Assembly (NCBI RefSeq): GCF_013340935.1
Contig: NZ_WHOS01000029.1
Coordinates: 1-64,000 of the forward strand
Length of the DNA: 64,000 nt
Source: Azospirillum melinis
GTDB lineage: Bacteria; Pseudomonadota; Alphaproteobacteria; Azospirillales; Azospirillaceae
Direction of reading: 5' to 3'
Positions 33,613-42,938 of this stretch are shown here, piece after piece. The position numbers and the translations under genes were made by a program. Position 1 is the stretch's first letter; each line of letters opens with the position of its first letter. A model generated the notes under the pieces. The model saw nothing but the letters and a program-made list of their open reading frames with translations. It searched no databases and had not been told where the DNA came from.

Positions 33613-35388
33613 TCAGGCCCGCAGACGCTGGTCCTTCTGCATCTCCTTCTGCGTCATGGCGGCATCTGCGACGTAATAGGGCACGTCGGCGCGCGGCAGC
33701 GGCGGACGGCCGCGCACCGCGTCGGCCAGCTTCTCCGCCATCATGATGGTGGGTGCGTTCAGGTTGCCGGTGATGATCCGCGGCATGATCGAGGCGTCGA
33801 TGACGCGCAAGGACTCCAGCCCATGCACCCGGCCCTGACCGTCGACCACCGCGCCGTCGTCGGTCCCCATCCGGCAGGTGCCGCAGGGGTGGTAGGCGGT
33901 CTCGGCGTGATGGCGGACGAAGGCGTCGAGGTCGGCGTCGGTGACGCAATCGGCACCGGGGCTTATCTCCTCGCCGCGATAGGGCGCCAGGGCGCGCTGC
34001 CGCATGATGTCGCGCGTGATGCGGATGCCGGCGCGGAACTCCCGCCAGTCCTGCGGATCGGCCATGTAGTTGAACAGGATGCTGGGCGCCTGCCCCGGAT
34101 CGCGCGAGCGGGCATGGACGCGCCCCTTGCTGGGCGAACGCATGGAGCCGACATGGGCCTGGAAACCGTGCGCCTCCACCGCGTTGGTGCCGTTGTAGCT
34201 GATGGCGACGGGGAGAAAGTGATACTGGATGTTGGGCCAGGGCACATCGTCGCCGGTGCGGATGAAGCCGCCGGCCTCGAACTGGTTGCTGGCGCCGATG
34301 CCGGTGCCCAGGAACAGCCATTCGGCGCCGATGGCCGGCTGGTTCCACCATTTCAGCGCGGGATAGAGCGACACCGGCTGACGGCAGTGATACTGGATAT
34401 ACATCTCCAGATGGTCCTGGAGATCGCCGCCGACGCCCGGAAGGTCGATCACCGTCTCCACCCCCAGCTCGCGCAGCAGCGGCGACGGTCCCACCCCCGA
34501 CCGTTGCAGGATCGCCGGCGAGGCGATGGCCCCGGCGCACAGCAGCACCTCCCGCCGCGCCCGCGCCGTCACCGGCCTGCCGTTGCGCAGATAGGCGACG
34601 CCGACGGCACGCTGTCCGTCGAACAGGATGCGGTCGGTCAGCGCGTGGGTGACGATGGTCAGCCCCGGCCGCTCCCGCGCCCGGTCGAGATAGCCGCGGG
34701 CCGTGCTGCACCGCCGCCCCTGCGCCGTCACCGTGCGGTCCATCGGACCGAAGCCCTCCTGGCGGTAGCCGTTCAGGTCGGCGGTGCGGCCGTAGCCGGC
34801 CTGCGCCCCCGCCTCCACCATCGCCTCGTACAGCGGGTTGACGCCCGGCTTGGCGGTGGTGACGAACAGCGGGCCGTCGCCGCCGTGATAGGCGTCGGGA
34901 CCGATGTCGCGCGTCTCCGCCTTACGGAAATAGGGCAGGCAGTCGAGATAGCTCCAGTCCTCCAGACCCGGCAGCCCGGCCCAGCCGTCATAGTCCAGCG
35001 CGTTGCCGCGGATGTAGCACATGCCGTTGATCAGCGACGACCCGCCCAGCCCCTTGCCGCGCCCGCACTCCATCCGGCGGTTGTCCATGTGCGGTTCGGG
35101 TTCGGTCTCATAGGCCCAGTTGTAACGGCGGCCCTGGAGCGGGAAGGCCAGCGCCGCCGGCATCTGGGTGCGGTAGTCGAGCCGGTGGTCGGGTCCGCCG
35201 GCCTCCAGCAGCAGGACGCTGACGCCGGCATCCTCGGTCAGGCGGCAGGCGAGGACGTTGCCCGCCGAACCGGCGCCGACGACGATGTAGTCGTACTCGC
35301 GCACCGCAGGGGCGAAGGAGGATGTGGCGGCGGGCATAGCGGCGCCGTTCTCCGGCGCAGCGGCTCCGGAGGTCGGTTGGTTCGACAT
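33613..35388 (-). CDS. betA: choline dehydrogenase (GMC oxidoreductase)
   Basis: 591 residues. FAD enzyme oxidising choline to betaine aldehyde, usually membrane-associated. The dinucleotide-binding motif is VVGAGSAGNVLACRL near 37, the GMC signature GKGLGGSSLINGMCY near 110, and the catalytic His lies in HPCGTCRMG near the C-terminus. The N-terminus has a 30-residue Ala/Pro-rich extension before the FAD motif. The ATG at 35388 is preceded by AAGGGG. It sits 45 bases after betB and 46 before choX in one operon. The choline role rests on family and neighbours. Confidence 0.94.
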   Translation of the reverse strand: MSNQPTSGAAAPENGAAMPAATSSFAPAVREYDYIVVGAGSAGNVLACRLTEDAGVSVLLLEAGGPDHRLDYRTQMPAALAFPLQGRRYNWAYETEPEPHMDNRRMECGRGKGLGGSSLINGMCYIRGNALDYDGWAGLPGLEDWSYLDCLPYFRKAETRDIGPDAYHGGDGPLFVTTAKPGVNPLYEAMVEAGAQAGYGRTADLNGYRQEGFGPMDRTVTAQGRRCSTARGYLDRARERPGLTIVTHALTDRILFDGQRAVGVAYLRNGRPVTARARREVLLCAGAIASPAILQRSGVGPSPLLRELGVETVIDLPGVGGDLQDHLEMYIQYHCRQPVSLYPALKWWNQPAIGAEWLFLGTGIGASNQFEAGGFIRTGDDVPWPNIQYHFLPVAISYNGTNAVEAHGFQAHVGSMRSPSKGRVHARSRDPGQAPSILFNYMADPQDWREFRAGIRITRDIMRQRALAPYRGEEISPGADCVTDADLDAFVRHHAETAYHPCGTCRMGTDDGAVVDGQGRVHGLESLRVIDASIMPRIITGNLNAPTIMMAEKLADAVRGRPPLPRADVPYYVADAAMTQKEMQKDQRLRA

Positions 35389-35433
35389 CGAACACCCCTT
35401 CTTTGAAAAAGCGGGCTTCCCTGAAAGACGGTT

Positions 35434-36903
35434 TCAGAACACCGACGAGTAGGATCCCAACTCGACCTGGACCGATTTGAGGCGCGTGTAATGGTCGAGC
35501 GTCTCGACGCCGTTCTCACGGCCGATGCCCGATTGCTTGTAGCCGCCGACCGGCATCTCCGGCGGCGATTCGCCCCAGGCGTTGATCCAGCAGATGCCGG
35601 CCTCCAGCCGGTGGATCACCCGGTGGGCGCGGGCCAGATCGCTGGTGACCAGCCCGGCGGCGAGGCCGTAGCTCGTGGCGTTGGCGCGCGCGACGACCTC
35701 GTCCTCCTCGTCGAAGGTCAGGATCGACAGGACCGGACCGAAAATCTCCTCGCGAACGATGGTCATGCCGTCGTGGCAGTCGGTGAAGACGGTGGGCGCC
35801 ACATAGGCGCCGGGCGCGAAGGCGGCGCCTTCCGGAACCCCACCGCCGGCCAGCAGCCGCGCGCCCTCCGCCTTGCCGGCCTCGATGTAGCGCAGCACCT
35901 TGTCGCGGTGGGGGAAGCTGGCGAGCGGGCCGAAATTGGTGTCGGGATTCAGCGGATCGCCCATGCGGATGCGGCGCACCCGGACCATCAGCCGCTCTTC
36001 GAACGCCGCGGCGATGCTGCGGTGGACGAACACGCGGGTGCCGTTGGTGCAGACCTGACCGGAGCTATAGAAGTTCGCCATCATGGCGATGTCGGCGGCG
36101 CGGTCGAGGTCGGCGTCGGCGAAGACGATCAGCGGCGACTTTCCGCCAAGCTCCATCGTCACCTCCTTCAGCGTCGATCCGCCGGCCGCGGCCATCACCC
36201 GCTTGCCGGTCTCCACCCCGCCGGTGAAGGACAGCTTCTCAATGCCGGGATGGGCGGCCAGCAGGGCGCCGACCCGGCCGTCGCCCTGGACGACGTTGAA
36301 CACACCGGCGGGCAGCCCGGCCTCGCTGTAGATCGCCGCCAGATGCAGCGCGGTCAGCGGCGTCACCTCGCTCGGCTTGAAGATCATGGCGTTGCCGGCG
36401 GCCAGCGCCGGGGCCGATTTCCACAGCGCGATCTGGATCGGATAGTTCCAGGCGCCGATGCCGGCGACCACGCCCAGCGGCTCGCGCCGGGTGTAGACGA
36501 AGGAGGTCGGGCGCAGCGGGATCTGCCGCCCTTCCAGCGCCGGGGCGAGGCCGGCGTAATATTCCAGCACGTCGGCGCCGGTGACGATGTCGACCGCGCG
36601 CGTCTCGCTCAGCGGCTTGCCGGTGTCGAGCGTCTCGATCTCGGCCAACGCTTCGTTGCGCTCACGCAGCAGGGCAACGGCCCGGCGCAGCACCCGCGCG
36701 CGCTCCATCGCCGTCATCGCCCCCCATACCGCCTGTCCGGCCCGCGCGCTGTCGACGGCGCGGTCCACGTCCGCGGATGTCGCTTGCGCAACGTCGGCCA
36801 ACACCTCTCCGGTCGCCGGGTTGACGGTGGCGAAACGCTCCGCTCCCTCGTCTTCGATGGGACGGCCGTGGATATAATGGGCCAGACGTCCGAACCGCGT
36901 CAT
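35434..36903 (-). CDS. betB: betaine aldehyde dehydrogenase
   Basis: 489 residues. NAD(P)-dependent aldehyde dehydrogenase converting betaine aldehyde to glycine betaine, the second step of osmoprotectant synthesis. Catalytic residues are visible: Asn in GAWNYP, Glu in TMELGGKSPL, Cys in SSGQVCTNGTRV. The N-terminus HYIHGRPIEDEGAERFATVNPATGEV and the C-terminal GGYKQSGIGRENGVETL fit BetB. First gene of the operon, downstream of a BetI-type operator at 36982-37001. Confidence 0.95.
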   Translation of the reverse strand: MTRFGRLAHYIHGRPIEDEGAERFATVNPATGEVLADVAQATSADVDRAVDSARAGQAVWGAMTAMERARVLRRAVALLRERNEALAEIETLDTGKPLSETRAVDIVTGADVLEYYAGLAPALEGRQIPLRPTSFVYTRREPLGVVAGIGAWNYPIQIALWKSAPALAAGNAMIFKPSEVTPLTALHLAAIYSEAGLPAGVFNVVQGDGRVGALLAAHPGIEKLSFTGGVETGKRVMAAAGGSTLKEVTMELGGKSPLIVFADADLDRAADIAMMANFYSSGQVCTNGTRVFVHRSIAAAFEERLMVRVRRIRMGDPLNPDTNFGPLASFPHRDKVLRYIEAGKAEGARLLAGGGVPEGAAFAPGAYVAPTVFTDCHDGMTIVREEIFGPVLSILTFDEEDEVVARANATSYGLAAGLVTSDLARAHRVIHRLEAGICWINAWGESPPEMPVGGYKQSGIGRENGVETLDHYTRLKSVQVELGSYSSVF

Positions 36904-36981
36904 GTCGCGTCTCCCCGATCCGAGGTCCAGAGGGTGCAGTGAATGGCAGCAATTCGATTGCCGGAGTCAGCGTGGTTTTTA

Positions 36982-37001
36982 TTGATTGAACGTTCAATTA
37001 A
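36982..37001. promoter_or_regulatory. BetI-type operator
   Basis: TTGATTGAACGTTCAATTAA, a perfect 14-bp core palindrome (36985-36998) extended to a 9-of-10 dyad, 79 bases before betB. It resembles published BetI sites, at which the TetR-type repressor BetI is released by choline. No betI gene is present in the window, so the regulator is encoded elsewhere. Confidence 0.75.
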
Positions 37002-37183
37002 AAAAGAACGGGTGGCGATTCCGTTCCTTGAATTGGTCGTGTTCAAACAAACCCGATGGCCGGCACCAAGCCCAAGCAGGGCGGAACGGGCTGACCTGCG
37101 CGGGACAAAGCCGTGCCATTCGCGCGCCATCCGCCCTGCCCCGCTTCAAATCGGTGGCCCCTCGTGCTACATCCTCGCGCGCT

Positions 37184-39079
37184 ATGCTGCACATCAATGA
37201 CCTGACCTTCCGCTTCGGCGGCCGAGTGTTGTTCGACCATGCGACGGCGGTGGTGCCCAAGGGGCATCGCGTGGCGCTGGTCGGGCGCAACGGCACCGGG
37301 AAATCGACCCTGCTGAAGCTGATCTCGGGCCAGCTGCAAACGGATGCCGGCGCCATCACTCTGCCGGCCGGCATGCGGATGGGCATGGTGGCGCAGGAGG
37401 CCCCCAGCGGCCCGACCACGCTGATCGACGCCGTGCTGGCCGCCGACACCGAACGCACCGCCCTGCTGGCGGAGGCGGAGACCGTCACCGACCCGATGCG
37501 CATCGGCGAGGTCCATGCAAGGCTCGCCGACATCGAGGCGCATTCCGCCCCGTCGCGCGCGGCGCAGGTGCTGTCCGGCCTGGGCTTCGACGCCGAAGCG
37601 CAGCAACGGCCCTGCTCCGACTTCTCCGGTGGCTGGCGGATGCGCGTGGCGCTGGCCGGCGTGCTGTTCTCCCGCCCCGACCTGCTGCTGCTGGACGAGC
37701 CGACCAACCACCTCGACCTCGAAGCCACCATCTGGCTCGAGGGCTATCTGAAGAACTATCCGCACACCATCCTGCTGGTCAGCCACGACCGCGAGTTGCT
37801 GAACGCGGTGCCGACCACGACGATCCACATCGACCAGGGCAAGCTCGTCACCTACAGCGGCAATTACGACCAGTTCCTGGCGCAGCGCCGTGCCAACCAG
37901 GAACGGCTGGCCTCGATGGCTGCCAAGCAGGACGCGCGGCGCAAGCACATGATGGCCTATGTCGACCGCTTCCGCTTCAAAGCCAGCAAGGCCCGCCAAG
38001 CGCAGAGCCGCCTGAAGCTGCTGGAGAAGATGGAGTCGATCACGCTGATGGAGGACGATCCCGAGGTCGTCTTCAACTTCCCCGCCCCGGACGAGCTGGC
38101 GCCGCCGCTGATCGCGCTGGAGGGAGTTAGCATCGGCTATGGCGACAAGGTGATCCTGCGGCGGGTCAACCTGCGCATCGACATGGAGGACCGCATCGGC
38201 CTCCTGGGTGCCAATGGCAACGGCAAATCGACGCTGGTCAAGCTGCTGGCCAACCGGCTCCAACCGATGGCCGGCGAGATGCGGCGCCCGTCCAAGCTGC
38301 GCATCGGCTATTTCGCCCAGCATCAGGCCGAGGAGCTGGACCTGTCGCTGACGCCGATCCAGCAGACCCAGCGCATCATGCCGCTGGCGCTGGAGGAGAA
38401 GGTGCGCGCCCATCTCGGCCGCTTCGGCTTCCCGCAGGTGAAGGCGGAGACCAAGATCTCCAGCCTGTCCGGCGGGGAGAAGGCGCGGCTCCTGCTGGCG
38501 CTGATGAGCCGGGAAGTCCCGCACATCCTGATGCTGGACGAACCGACCAACCATCTGGACATCGACAGCCGCGAAGCCCTGATCGAGGCGATCAACGATT
38601 TCCCCGGCGCCGTCATCGTCATCAGCCACGATCCCCATCTGATCGAGATGACGGTGGACCGGCTGCTGCTGGTCGCCGACGGTACGGTGCAGGCCTATGA
38701 CGGCGATCTGGACGACTACCGCCGCTATCTGCTCGACCGCGCCAAGGCGGAACGGGCAGTGGCGAAGGGTGGAGCCGAACGCGACGCCGGCCCCAACAAG
38801 AAGGACCAGCGCCGCGCCGCCGCCGAGGCGCGCACCGCGCTTGCCCCGCTGAAGCGCAAGGCCACCGACGCCGAGGCGCTGGTGACCAAGCTGAGCGAGG
38901 AGAAGCGCAAGATCGAGGCGAAGATGTCCGACCCGGCGCTCTACACCGGCCCGTCCGACAAGCTGACCAAGCTGCAGATCGAGCTGGGCACGGTGGAGAA
39001 GAAGCTGGCGACCGCGGAGGAGACCTGGCTGGAGGCGCTCGAACTCTACGAGAGCGCCGCGGCGGAGGCCGGCGTTTGA
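37184..39079 (+). CDS. ABC-F family ATPase (YheS/Uup-like)
   Basis: 631 residues, two fused ATPase domains and no membrane segment, as in ABC-F translation factors acting at the ribosome. First domain: GRNGTGKST, signature DFSGGWRMR, LLLDEPTNHLD. Second: GANGNGKST, LSGGEKARL, MLDEPTNHLD. The linker between them (RRKHMMAYVDRFRFKASKARQAQSRLK) is the arm-type P-site region. A C-terminal coiled coil covers the last 90 residues. The ATG at 37184 lacks a visible Shine-Dalgarno; the frame is open to 36986 but that part crosses the bet operator and looks non-coding. Its stop overlaps exoD. Confidence 0.93.
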   Translation: MLHINDLTFRFGGRVLFDHATAVVPKGHRVALVGRNGTGKSTLLKLISGQLQTDAGAITLPAGMRMGMVAQEAPSGPTTLIDAVLAADTERTALLAEAETVTDPMRIGEVHARLADIEAHSAPSRAAQVLSGLGFDAEAQQRPCSDFSGGWRMRVALAGVLFSRPDLLLLDEPTNHLDLEATIWLEGYLKNYPHTILLVSHDRELLNAVPTTTIHIDQGKLVTYSGNYDQFLAQRRANQERLASMAAKQDARRKHMMAYVDRFRFKASKARQAQSRLKLLEKMESITLMEDDPEVVFNFPAPDELAPPLIALEGVSIGYGDKVILRRVNLRIDMEDRIGLLGANGNGKSTLVKLLANRLQPMAGEMRRPSKLRIGYFAQHQAEELDLSLTPIQQTQRIMPLALEEKVRAHLGRFGFPQVKAETKISSLSGGEKARLLLALMSREVPHILMLDEPTNHLDIDSREALIEAINDFPGAVIVISHDPHLIEMTVDRLLLVADGTVQAYDGDLDDYRRYLLDRAKAERAVAKGGAERDAGPNKKDQRRAAAEARTALAPLKRKATDAEALVTKLSEEKRKIEAKMSDPALYTGPSDKLTKLQIELGTVEKKLATAEETWLEALELYESAAAEAGV

Positions 39080-39795
39080 ACGCCCGCAGGCACATCGACG
39101 ACTCCGGCGCCCACGGTCAGGCGGAGATGGAGCGGGCGGAAATGGAGCATGACGGCACCATCGCCTTGCCCACCGTCTGCGACGGCGAGGAGGAGGAGCG
39201 GACATCCGACGTGCTGGCCCGCTTCCGCGCCAATCTGCCGGCGGGACGGGTTACACTGGGCGACCTGATCCGGGCTCTGGGCGACCGCTCGCTCGGCACC
39301 ATCCTGCTGGCGCTGGCGCTGCCGACCATCGCCCCGGTGCCGCTCGGCGTATCCTGCCTGTTCGACCTGCCCATCGTGCTCTACACCGCGCAGATGGCCT
39401 TCGGCCGGCGCGGAGCCGGGCTGCCGGACTGGCTGCTGCGCCGCTCCATCGGCAGCGGGCTGGCGGCGCGGACGCTCGACGCCGCCATGCCGCGGCTGGT
39501 TTGGATCGAGCGGATGCTAAAGCCGCGGCTGCACCGCCTCGCCCGCATCGACGAGGAACGCTGGTTCGGTCTGCTGCTGTTCATCCTGACGCTGACCTGC
39601 ATCGTGCCGCTGCCGCTGACCGGCTGGCTGCCGGGCTTCGCGCTGGTGCTGATCTCGCTGGGGCTGATCGAGCGCGACGGCGGCGCCATCGGCATCGGGC
39701 TGGGGCTGACCGCGGCGGCGCTGGTGTTTTTGACGCTGGTGGCGAGCAGCCTGTCATACGCAGGTCATCAACTTCTGGCAGCAACTCTGCATTAG
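39076..39795 (+). CDS. ExoD-family membrane protein
   Basis: 239 residues. ExoD domain from about 45 to the end: LGDLIRALGDRSLGTILLALALPTIAPVPLG, then three to four membrane segments ending in ALVFLTLVASSLSYAG. Named for exopolysaccharide synthesis in rhizobia, mechanism unknown. The start is the TTG at 39076, overlapping the ABC-F stop as TTGA, with GGAGG 7 bases upstream; ATGs at 39127 and 39142 are alternatives. The overlap indicates coupling to the ABC-F gene. Confidence 0.87.
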   Translation: MNARRHIDDSGAHGQAEMERAEMEHDGTIALPTVCDGEEEERTSDVLARFRANLPAGRVTLGDLIRALGDRSLGTILLALALPTIAPVPLGVSCLFDLPIVLYTAQMAFGRRGAGLPDWLLRRSIGSGLAARTLDAAMPRLVWIERMLKPRLHRLARIDEERWFGLLLFILTLTCIVPLPLTGWLPGFALVLISLGLIERDGGAIGIGLGLTAAALVFLTLVASSLSYAGHQLLAATLH

Positions 39796-39848
39796 GACGG
39801 CTGCGTCGGAACCATGGGTGCAGGTCGTCCCGATCCAGGGAGGCCCAC

Positions 39849-40436
39849 ATGACCGAAACGGCATCCGCCACGCTTTCCGAGTCCTGGCTGTTCTTCCGCC
39901 GCTGGCTGGCCGATCCCTGGGCGATGGGGTCCGTCGCCCCCTCTTCCCAGGCGCTACGCCGCCGCATCACCCGCGAGATTCGGCGCGAATCCGACGAGGC
40001 GGTGGTGGAGTTCGGCGGCGGCACCGGCCCCATCACCGCGGCGATGCTGGAGGCCGGCATCCCGGCCGACCGGCTCTACAGCTTCGAGGTCGCCCCGGAC
40101 CTTGCCCGCCATCTGCGCGCCCGCTGCCCGGCCGTCACCGTCATTGCCGAAGACTGCCGCAAGGCGCCGGAACTGCTGGGCGAGGCACTGTGCGGCAAGG
40201 TCGGCACGGTGGTGATCGGCATCCCGATGATCACCTTCCCGCTGGAGTTCCAGCGCGAGGTGCTGGACGCCACCTTCCGCATCCTGCGGCCGGGCGGGCG
40301 CTTCCTGCTCTACAGCTTCATGCCGCATTCGCCCCTGAACCGCGAGGCGCTGGGGCTAACCGGGAAGCGGCTGGGCTTCACCCTGCGAAATCTGCCGCCG
40401 GCGTCGGTATGGGGATACCGCCGCGCCGGAGAGTGA
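39849..40436 (+). CDS. SAM-dependent methyltransferase, PmtA-like
   Basis: 195 residues. The N-terminus WLFFRRWLADPWAMGSVAPSS and the SAM motif VVEFGGGTGPITAAML near 58 match the phospholipid N-methyltransferase / KsgA-like group typical of alphaproteobacteria. PmtA methylates phosphatidylethanolamine toward phosphatidylcholine. The IGIPMITFP segment near 120 and a YSFMPHSPL segment near 163 fit. The ATG at 39849 has AGGGAGG 5 bases upstream. Substrate is inferred from family resemblance only. Confidence 0.82.
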   Translation: MTETASATLSESWLFFRRWLADPWAMGSVAPSSQALRRRITREIRRESDEAVVEFGGGTGPITAAMLEAGIPADRLYSFEVAPDLARHLRARCPAVTVIAEDCRKAPELLGEALCGKVGTVVIGIPMITFPLEFQREVLDATFRILRPGGRFLLYSFMPHSPLNREALGLTGKRLGFTLRNLPPASVWGYRRAGE

Positions 40437-40477
40437 TAGGGTCCAGCGCCCGAAACCCATAACCAGCGAGAGCCTCC

Positions 40478-40870
40478 ATGAAGTTCGGCTACACGATCCT
40501 CTATGTTCCCGACGTCGCGGCGTCGCTGGCCTTCTTCGAAAAGGCGTTCGGGCTGAGCCGCCGCTTCCTCGCCGAAACGGGCGACTATGGCGAGCTGGAC
40601 ACCGGCTCCACCACCCTGTCCTTCGCCAGCCAGGAACTGGCGCTGTCGCACCACCCCGCCGGCTATGTCTTCGCCAGCGCCAGCGAGAAGCCGCTGGGCG
40701 TCGAGATCGCGCTGGTCACCGGCGACGTGGAGGCGGCGCACGCCACGGCGCTCGCTGCCGGCGCCAGCGAACTGGCGCCGCCGAAAGCCATGCCGTGGGG
40801 GCAGACGGTATCCTTCATCCGCTGCCCCGACGGCACGCTGGTGGAGCTGTGCACGCCGGTCGGTGGCTGA
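40478..40870 (+). CDS. VOC-family (glyoxalase-like) protein
   Basis: 130 residues with the paired beta-alpha-beta-beta-beta modules of the vicinal oxygen chelate fold. It opens with ILYVPDVAASLAFFEKAFGL and ends with FIRCPDGTLVELCTPVGG, with the terminal Glu as a likely metal ligand. Enzymatic role (isomerase, dioxygenase or resistance) cannot be told. The start ATG follows GAGAG. It stands 41 bases after the methyltransferase on the same strand. Confidence 0.87.
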   Translation: MKFGYTILYVPDVAASLAFFEKAFGLSRRFLAETGDYGELDTGSTTLSFASQELALSHHPAGYVFASASEKPLGVEIALVTGDVEAAHATALAAGASELAPPKAMPWGQTVSFIRCPDGTLVELCTPVGG

Positions 40871-40957
40871 CGGCAGCGCGGGGCCGGCGCGGTTGCCCTG
40901 CCCCGACCGCCGCGCTTATGGTCCGCCCTCCCGTCCACCATCGTGAGCCTGCCGGCG

Positions 40958-41749
40958 ATGTCCTTCATCCTGTCGAAGCTGCTGTGGGGCGTCTTTGCGC
41001 CCGGCAATGCCCTGGTGCTGGCGGTGGCGCTGGGCGCACTGCTGCTGCGGACGCGGCGCTGGCAGGGTGCCGGACGGCGGCTGGTCACGCTGGCGGCGGT
41101 GGTGCTTCTGCTGGTCATGTACACCGGTCTCGGCGCGCTGGTCGCCCTGCCGCTGGAGAACCGCTTCCCACGAGCGGAGCCGGAGGGGCGGATCGACGGC
41201 ATCATCATGCTGGGCGGCGCCCAAAATCCGCCGATCACCGCCGACCGCGGCGACCCGTCGCTGAACGATGCGGCCGAGCGGATCCTCGGCTTCGCCGACC
41301 TCGTCCGCCGTTATCCGGAGGCCAAGGCCGTCTTCACCGGCGGATCAGGCCGGCTGCTGGCGCCGGACCTGAAGGAGGATGTGACCGCCCGCGCCGCCCT
41401 GCTCCAGGCCGGCGTCCCCGCCGAGCGGGTGCTCTACGAGACGGAATCGCGCAACACCTGGGAAAATGCGGTCTTCAGCAAGGAGATGGTCAAGCCGGCG
41501 CCGGGCGAACGCTGGGTCCTCGTCACCTCGGCCATGCACATGCCGCGGTCGGTCGGCATCTTCCGCGCCATCGGGTGGGAGGTGACCCCCTACCCCGTCG
41601 ACTACCGCACCAAGCATGACGCTACGCCCTGGCTGCGCTTCGAGTTTGGGCAGAATCTGGTGATCCTGGACGACGCTGTGCGCGAGTGGATCGGGCTGAC
41701 CGCCTATTGGCTGATGGGCCGCACCGAAAGCCTGTTCCCCGCCCCCTGA
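40958..41749 (+). CDS. YdcF-family (DUF218) membrane protein
   Basis: 263 residues. Two N-terminal membrane segments (APGNALVLAVALGALLL and LVTLAAVVLLLVMYTGLGAL) precede a DUF218 domain with IDGIIMLGGAQN, AVFTGGSGR, ESRNTWENA and LVTSAMHMPRSV. The E. coli relatives ElyC and SanA act in envelope biogenesis. The ATG at 40958 is preferred as it gives the normal family N-terminus (MSFILSKLLWG); a GTG at 40943 would add five residues. No strong ribosome site at either. Confidence 0.87.
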   Translation: MSFILSKLLWGVFAPGNALVLAVALGALLLRTRRWQGAGRRLVTLAAVVLLLVMYTGLGALVALPLENRFPRAEPEGRIDGIIMLGGAQNPPITADRGDPSLNDAAERILGFADLVRRYPEAKAVFTGGSGRLLAPDLKEDVTARAALLQAGVPAERVLYETESRNTWENAVFSKEMVKPAPGERWVLVTSAMHMPRSVGIFRAIGWEVTPYPVDYRTKHDATPWLRFEFGQNLVILDDAVREWIGLTAYWLMGRTESLFPAP

Positions 41750-41880
41750 CGGTTCGACCCTTGTGCGGGCTGTGTCATCGTACCGCCGCCGCGTTCGAGC
41801 CATTGGCGCGGCGATGGCAACCCGCTAGAGTGCCGCCGCCCTGGTGGTGGGGGCGGGTCAGGAAAGAAGGAAATTGGCGG

Positions 41881-42852
41881 ATGCGTCGCTGGCGCGGGGT
41901 GAGCAGGGTCGTCGTGCTGGTCGGCGTGGCAGCGCTCGCCGCCTGCGCGCAGAAGCCCACCGGCACCGGCCCGGGCCTTCCCACCAGCGGCGTCTACAAG
42001 GTGGGAAAGCCCTACCAGATCAACGGCGTCTGGTACTACCCCAAGGAAGATTTCAGCTACGACGAGACCGGCATCGCCTCATGGTACGGCCCCGGCTTCC
42101 ATGAGAAAAACACAGCCAACGGCGAGATCTACGACCAGAACGAGCTGACCGCCGCGCACAAGACGCTGCCGATGCCGAGCCTGGTGCGGGTCACCAATCT
42201 CGACAACGGCCGGTCCATCGTCGTGCGGGTCAACGACCGCGGCCCCTACGCCAACGGCCGCATCATCGACATGTCGCGGCGCGGCGCCCAGCTGCTGGGC
42301 TTCGACGGTCCCGGCACCGCCAAAGTGCGCGTGCAGATCCTGGCGGAAGAAAGCCGGGCCATCGCCGCTGCCGCGCGCCAGGGTACGCCCGCCCCGCTGC
42401 TGGCCGAGGTCGACGGCCCGCCGCCGAAGGCAGCCCCGCGCGGCCGGATCGAGGTGAGCGGCCCATCCGGACCGGCGACGACTCTCGCCGCCTCCACCGG
42501 TGCGCCCCGCCCGGCGGTGGTCGGCGCGCCGATCCCGCCGCCGGCCACCGTCGCCGGCAGCATGGCGGAGGGCCGCTTCGTGCCGGCCCCGGTGGTGGCG
42601 CAATTGCCGGTGAAGGCGCAGGAGGCCATCTATGTGCAGGTCGGCGCCTTCGGCAGCGAGGAGAATGTGGCGAAGGCCCGCGCCCGCCTGTCGTCCATCG
42701 GCCAACGCGCCAGCGTCAGCCAGACGCGGACCGCCGGCCTGACCCTGCACCGCGTCCGCGTCGGACCGCTGGACAGCGTCGACAGGGCGGATACCCTGTT
42801 GAACCAGATCATCCAGGCCGGCCTTACGGAGGCCAAAATCGTGGTGGATTGA
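41881..42852 (+). CDS. rlpA: RlpA-like septal ring lytic transglycosylase lipoprotein
   Basis: 323 residues. Lipoprotein signal with lipobox LAAC (Cys22). The double-psi beta-barrel is at about 60-150: GIASWYGPGFHEKNTANGE, HKTLPMPSLVRVTNL, VVRVNDRGPYANGRIIDMS, with the catalytic Asp. A Pro/Ala-rich linker leads to a C-terminal SPOR domain (AIYVQVGAFGSEENVAKARARL) that binds denuded septal peptidoglycan. It cleaves naked glycan strands during division. The ATG at 41881 has AAGGAA about 10 bases upstream. It is followed by the carboxypeptidase gene, a common pairing. Confidence 0.92.
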   Translation: MRRWRGVSRVVVLVGVAALAACAQKPTGTGPGLPTSGVYKVGKPYQINGVWYYPKEDFSYDETGIASWYGPGFHEKNTANGEIYDQNELTAAHKTLPMPSLVRVTNLDNGRSIVVRVNDRGPYANGRIIDMSRRGAQLLGFDGPGTAKVRVQILAEESRAIAAAARQGTPAPLLAEVDGPPPKAAPRGRIEVSGPSGPATTLAASTGAPRPAVVGAPIPPPATVAGSMAEGRFVPAPVVAQLPVKAQEAIYVQVGAFGSEENVAKARARLSSIGQRASVSQTRTAGLTLHRVRVGPLDSVDRADTLLNQIIQAGLTEAKIVVD

Positions 42853-42938
42853 TCCGGCCACCCGACACCACCCCCGGCGTTCCCTATGAGCGCCGGCGAC
42901 CCTATGCCTGTACCGAGTGCCCTTGGAGGATTGTTGCC

